A stretch of DNA of 9,396 nt, from contig PXSX01000125.1 in the NCBI GenBank assembly GCA_003022655.1, positions 1-9,396 of the forward strand. The letters run 5' to 3'. Of the stretch, positions 6,418 to 9,396 are shown in pieces (within the stretch, counting starts at the first letter, position 1; every line of letters begins with the position of its first letter). Made by a program: the position numbers and the translations under genes. The notes beneath the pieces are model-generated. The model worked only from the letters and a program-made list of their open reading frames with translations. It was not told the origin of the DNA and made no database searches. Source of the DNA: Bacteroidetes bacterium QH_1_64_81. GTDB taxonomy: Bacteria > Bacteroidota > Rhodothermia > Rhodothermales > Salinibacteraceae.

Positions 6418-7092
6418 ATGCAATTTTTTGTCGACACGGCCGACTTGGATGAAATCCGCGAAGCCAACGACATGGGCGTGCTCGACGGGGTGACCACCAA
6501 CCCGTCTCTCGTCAAGGACGAGGGCAACGTCGACTTCCACGAGCACGTCTTCAAGATTTGTGAGATCGTCGACGGGGACGTGTCCGCCGAGGTCACCGCC
6601 ACCGACTTCGACGGCATGATGGAGGAGGCCCATCAATTGCACCAGATCCACGGGAACGTCGTCGTGAAAATTCCCCTGATCAAAGATGGCATTAAGGCCC
6701 TGCGGGCGCTCGACGAGGAGGGCATCGAGACGAACTGTACCCTCTGCTTCTCGCCCACGCAGGCCCTCTTGGCGGCGAAGGCCGGCGCCGATTACATTAG
6801 CCCGTTCCTCGGTCGCATTGACGACATCTCGTCCGACGGCATGGGCCTGATTGAGGAGATCGTGCAGATCTACGACAATTACGCGTTCGACACCGACATC
6901 CTGGCGGCATCGATTCGTCACCCCACCCACGTGAAACGGGCCGCCCTGGCCGGGGCCGACGTGGCGACCATGCCGTTCGAGACGCTTCTGAACCTGCTGG
7001 ACCACCCCCTCACCGATCGCGGCCTGGAGCGCTTTCTCGACGATTGGCAGGAGTACAAGGAGGCCCGGAAGGCGGAAGCAGGCCTCGCATAG
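6418..7092 (+). CDS. tal: Small transaldolase, TalC/FSA-type subfamily (224 aa)
   Basis: A complete class I aldolase of the short transaldolase/fructose-6-phosphate aldolase subfamily (220-225 residues, decameric in known members). It would act in the cytoplasm in the non-oxidative pentose phosphate pathway, moving a dihydroxyacetone unit between sedoheptulose-7-phosphate and glyceraldehyde-3-phosphate. The active site is intact: D6 in FFVDTADL, N28 in GVTTNPS, Schiff-base K84 in VVVKIPL, T108 in TNCTLCFS, R133 in SPFLGRIDD and S165 in LAASIRHP. F130 occupies the position of Tyr131 in E. coli FSA, which favours transaldolase over aldolase activity. The start [10 protein letters not shown] at 6418 matches the family N-terminus; an upstream ATG at 6373 would add 15 unrelated residues. 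It is transcribed alone, divergent from the GlmU-like gene, and no other pentose phosphate gene is present. Confidence 0.95.
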   Translation: MQFFVDTADLDEIREANDMGVLDGVTTNPSLVKDEGNVDFHEHVFKICEIVDGDVSAEVTATDFDGMMEEAHQLHQIHGNVVVKIPLIKDGIKALRALDEEGIETNCTLCFSPTQALLAAKAGADYISPFLGRIDDISSDGMGLIEEIVQIYDNYAFDTDILAASIRHPTHVKRAALAGADVATMPFETLLNLLDHPLTDRGLERFLDDWQEYKEARKAEAGLA

Positions 7093-7235
7093 CCCAAACG
7101 CGCCGAGGCCCGTCTCCCCCTGGCGCCGAGCCGACGACGAACGGTTCGGTCTCCAGTCGCGTCCTCGGAGCTGATTACCGATGTCCCTAACCATGACGCC
7201 CCCCTGAAGCGGAAACGGTCAGGGAGCGAGTTTTC
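7093..7235. other. Spacer after the transaldolase gene
   Basis: Left part of the 252-bp spacer between the transaldolase and the beta-CASP gene. A weak bulged stem around 7128-7154 (GAGCCGA against TCGGTCTC) could end the transaldolase transcript, but no T-run follows. Nothing else is recognised before the repeat element at 7236. Confidence 0.3.
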
Positions 7236-7305
7236 GCGTGTGGGCGTTTGTGCGTGTGGGCGCTGCAATCATCTTCTGCACCCAGACGCAAACACACCCA
7301 GACGC
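7236..7305. repeat. Two-armed inverted element, paired 11-mers at 16-nt pitch
   Basis: The left arm has two identical copies of GCGTGTGGGCG (7236-7246 and 7252-7262) separated by 5 nt. After a 16-nt centre (7263-7278), the right arm has two identical copies of CACCCAGACGC (7279-7289 and 7295-7305), also separated by 5 nt. The reverse complement of the right unit is GCGTCTGGGTG, which matches the left unit at 9 of 11 positions. So each arm is internally perfect while the arms differ from each other by the same two substitutions. The element ends 40 bp before the beta-CASP start. A GTG at 7240 would read through it, but the resulting peptide is low-complexity and is not taken as coding. Confidence 0.85.
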
Positions 7306-7344
7306 CCAAACGCGCATCCGGCACACTCTTCGCCCACTTTTTAC

Positions 7345-8619
7345 ATGAAGTTCCTCGCCCTCGGAGATACGGACGGCATTGGCGCGAGCTGCCACTTCCT
7401 CGACCTCAACGGCACCGGCCTCGTCCTCGACGCCGGGACCGACCCGCAGCGCGACGGGCCTGACTCGCTTCCCCGATTTGACTGGGTGCAGGACCGCGCC
7501 GACAGCTACGTCGACCACACCATCATTACCCACGCCCATCACGACCACATGGGCAGCCTGCCGGTGCTCGTGCGCCGGTTCCCGCACGCGATGGCGCACA
7601 TGACCGACGCGACGAAGAAGCTGATCGACTTCCTGCTGCCCGCCTCGGCGCGCCTCCAGAAGAAGCGGCACGAAAAGGGCGAAACCTCGCACGACCCGCT
7701 GTTCACCGAGGACGAACTGGAGGCCCTCCACCACCTGTACCTCACCCACGACCTCGGGCGCGACTTCGACCTCACGGGGCCGAAGGGAGCCGCGCCCGTC
7801 ACCGGGCAGTTTTACTCCGCCGGCCACATTCTCGGCTCCGCCGGGGTGGAGCTTCATTTCGAGGAGTGGGGCCGCGAGCGGCGGCTCTTCTACACCAGCG
7901 ACACGAACATGCAGGCCCAGACCATCATTCCGGGCGGCGAGTACCCGGAGACGACGGATACACTGATCTTGGAGACGACCCAGGGCGCGGAGCCCGAGGC
8001 CGAAGCGACCAGCCGCCCGGAGGAACGTGAGCGATTCCGGAAGACTCTCGCCCGGGTGCTCACGCAGGGGGGCACTGCCCTGATTCCGGTGTTCGTGATG
8101 GGCCGGGCGCAGGAGATGCTCGTGCTCCTCGGCCAACTAAAACGAGAGGGCGCCATTCCGAGGAGCGTGCCGATCTACACGGCCGGCTCCATGCGCGCCA
8201 TCGCGGAGGTCTATGACGACACCCGCGACACGACGCCCCGCGTCGACTCCGACGAGGAGGTCCTCGCGCGCCGCATCGTCGAGAACGAGAAGGACGCCGT
8301 GCTGCTGGTGGGGCACCCGGCGGAGGGCACCCCGGCCCGTCGCCTAAAAGACGCGGCCGCGGAAGGACCGGGCGCTCCGGTGATGCTGGCGGACGGGCAC
8401 GGCCCGCAGCCCGTGTACTGCACCGTCGAGCGCTTCCGCTTCTCCGGCCACAGCGACCGTCGCGACCTCCTCTCGCTGGTCGGTCGAATGAATCCGGAGA
8501 CGGTCCTCCTCGTCCACGGCGACCCGGAGGCCCGAGCGTGGATGGCCGAACACATCGAAGCGGACCACCCCGAGACGGACGTCCACCGGCCGGACTGGGG
8601 GAGTGTGATTGAGGTGTAG
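7345..8619 (+). CDS. Beta-CASP metallo-beta-lactamase nuclease, probably missing an internal block (424 aa)
   Basis: A member of the CPSF/YSH1-type RNA-processing exonuclease group (COG1236-like), probably an RNA nuclease in the cytoplasm. The start MKFLALGDTDGIGASCHFL at 7345 is the MBL-fold opening strand. Metal motifs are THAHHDH (H63, H65, D67, H68), SAGHILGSAG (H161) and YTSDTN (D186). Beta-CASP motifs are LETTQG (E210, motif A), FSGHSDRRDLL (H369, motif B) and LLVHGDPEA (H391, motif C); LLVGHPAEGTPARRL (320-334) matches the usual GYQAEGTLGRRL region. Between YTAGSMRAIAEVYDDT (278-293) and ARRIVENEKDAVLLVGH (308-324), relatives carry a stretch ending in the conserved SGM turn. Here only about 14 residues join them, so 30-40 residues seem lost in frame near 8266. 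If real, the cap domain is damaged; if not, the record is short. The upstream GTG at 7240 was rejected because it reads through repeats. Confidence 0.85.
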   Translation: MKFLALGDTDGIGASCHFLDLNGTGLVLDAGTDPQRDGPDSLPRFDWVQDRADSYVDHTIITHAHHDHMGSLPVLVRRFPHAMAHMTDATKKLIDFLLPASARLQKKRHEKGETSHDPLFTEDELEALHHLYLTHDLGRDFDLTGPKGAAPVTGQFYSAGHILGSAGVELHFEEWGRERRLFYTSDTNMQAQTIIPGGEYPETTDTLILETTQGAEPEAEATSRPEERERFRKTLARVLTQGGTALIPVFVMGRAQEMLVLLGQLKREGAIPRSVPIYTAGSMRAIAEVYDDTRDTTPRVDSDEEVLARRIVENEKDAVLLVGHPAEGTPARRLKDAAAEGPGAPVMLADGHGPQPVYCTVERFRFSGHSDRRDLLSLVGRMNPETVLLVHGDPEARAWMAEHIEADHPETDVHRPDWGSVIEV

Positions 8620-8693
8620 CCGAGCAGTTTGTGCCGCACATCCGCCTATGGGATTGGGTGGCATGAAGGAGTGCTCCTGCAGAACGTGGTACC

Positions 8694-8778
8694 TATTGCG
8701 TATTGCGTATTGCGTAGCTCGGATCACTGGCGTCCCATTCCCCAACGCCCAATTCGTAACCCTCAACCCTCAACTCAA
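8694..8778. repeat. Heptad array TATTGCG x3 opposed by an AA-phased heptad arm
   Basis: The left arm is three perfect tandem copies of TATTGCG (8694-8714) followed by TA. After a centre of about 20 nt, the right arm consists of units starting at 8737, 8744, 8751, 8758, 8765 and 8772: CATTCCC, AACGCCC, AATTCGT, AACCCTC, AACCCTC, AACTCAA. The last five begin with AA at exact 7-nt spacing. Read on the other strand, the left arm is AATACGC repeated, so both arms follow an AA-led heptad in opposite orientation, with much weaker pairing than in the array at 3613. The right arm ends 12 bp before the ATG at 8791. Confidence 0.75.
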
Positions 8779-8790
8779 GACGCGGCCCTC

Positions 8791-9396
8791 ATGCCGACGA
8801 CCAAAACCGAGCCCCAATCCATTCTCCACGAGCAGCTGGCGCCCCGCATTGCAGGAGACCTCCACACCGAAGGTCGCCCACGAGCACGGCATCCCCGTGC
8901 TGCCCCGGGGCGGGGGGTCCTCCCTGGCCGGACAGGGCGTCAACGAGGCGCTGGTGATCGACTTCAGCAACTACCTCAATCGCATCCTCGATATCGACCC
9001 CGGGGCGCAGACGGCGCGGGTGGAGCCCGGCGTCACGCTGTCGGAGCTAAACCGGGCCGCCGCAGAGCACGGCCTCATGGTGGGACCCGATCCAGCCAGC
9101 GCGAATCGCGCCACGCTCGGCGGCATGTTCGCCAACAACGCCACCGGTACCCACTCCATCACGTACGGCAATTTCATCCGCCACGTCCGCGCGGCCGAGG
9201 TGCTCCTGACGGACGGCACGGCCACCACCGTGGGTCCTACCGACGCGGCCACCTGGCAAGAGAAAATGCGGACCGACGGCCTGGAGGGTGCCATTTACCG
9301 CGGCCTCAAGGCGCTGCTGGCCGACGGCGGGCGCGAGACGATCGACGCAGACACGCCGAGTCACTGGCGCCGCAATAACGGCTATCGACTGGAGGC
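8791..9396 (+). pseudogene. FAD-linked oxidase (GlcD-type), internal loss and frame change near 8870; runs off right edge
   Basis: From ATG at 8791 the first frame gives MPTTKTEPQSILHEQLAPRI then AGDLHT, a normal N-terminus for FAD-linked dehydrogenases of the GlcD type. It then changes to a different frame that begins about 8870 and stays open to the window edge. That frame reads KVAHEHGIPVLPRGGGSSL, AGQGVNEALVIDFSNYLNRI, ARVEPGVTLSELNRAA, GLMVGPDPASANRATLGGM, FANNATGTHSITYGNF. These are the PRGGGSSLAGQ and NRATLGGM..N..G motifs of the FAD_binding_4 (PCMH) domain that holds the FAD. The 35-40 residues that normally join the two parts (ending in the P-rich strand before VALAHEHGIPV) are missing. 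The number of bases lost would be 2 mod 3. Members oxidise 2-hydroxy acids such as D-lactate or glycolate; the substrate and any fused iron-sulfur part are outside the window. Confidence 0.8.

Noticed and set aside
6402..6423. TTGATC and TATGCA as promoter boxes for the transaldolase
   Set aside because: The -10 would overlap the start codon, placing the transcript start inside the gene.
7240..7344. GTG start at 7240 for the beta-CASP gene
   Set aside because: The added 35 residues are translated repeat sequence; the MKFLALGDTDG start at 7345 is the normal first strand of the fold.

Overview
The window looks like chromosomal DNA of a high-GC, salt-adapted member of the Bacteroidota/Rhodothermota, most plausibly Salinibacter or a close relative. 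Three observations support this. A secreted protein ends in a type IX secretion (Por) sorting tail with an NFPNPF motif. One gene belongs to the Bacteroidetes-type GlmU-like sugar nucleotidyltransferase/acyltransferase family. Several proteins are very acidic, the clearest being a 226-residue hydrolase with 42 Asp/Glu, 2 Arg and no Lys. The species is an inference; no marker gene for it is present.

Layout. 1-181 (-) is the N-terminus of an FNR-type flavin oxidoreductase that runs off the left edge. 346-810 (-) is an unrecognised acidic protein. A 202-bp divergent spacer (811-1012) holds a sigma70-like promoter and a three-tier inverted repeat, and leads into 1013-2740 (+), a secreted LamG/T9SS-tail protein. 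2861-3541 (+) is a UlaG-like/UPF0173 metallo-beta-lactamase-fold hydrolase. 3772-4302 (+) is a YfcE-type phosphodiesterase that overlaps by ATGA with 4299-4931 (+), an unrecognised three-helix membrane protein. 4938-6154 (-) is a GlmU-like gene broken near 5120. 6418-7092 (+) is a small transaldolase. 7345-8619 (+) is a beta-CASP nuclease that seems to lack an internal block. 8791 to the right edge (+) is a broken FAD-linked oxidase. No gene-free stretch exceeds 300 bp.

The genes do not form one pathway. They read as ordinary chromosomal housekeeping and accessory genes, and no mobile element, CRISPR array, tRNA or rRNA was seen.

Two patterns deserve attention. First, three spacers (3613-3700, 7236-7305, 8694-8778) carry short repeat arrays arranged as two opposed arms around a 16-22-nt centre, each just upstream of a start codon. 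They share this geometry but differ in sequence, two being heptads and one an 11-mer at 16-nt pitch. A fourth inverted repeat lies in the leader at 885-948. Second, three genes in the right half (breaks near 5120, 8266 and 8870) each lack an internal conserved block of roughly 25-40 residues, two with a frame change. Three such losses in under 4 kb point either to assembly or sequencing drop-outs, or to an unusual deletion process.
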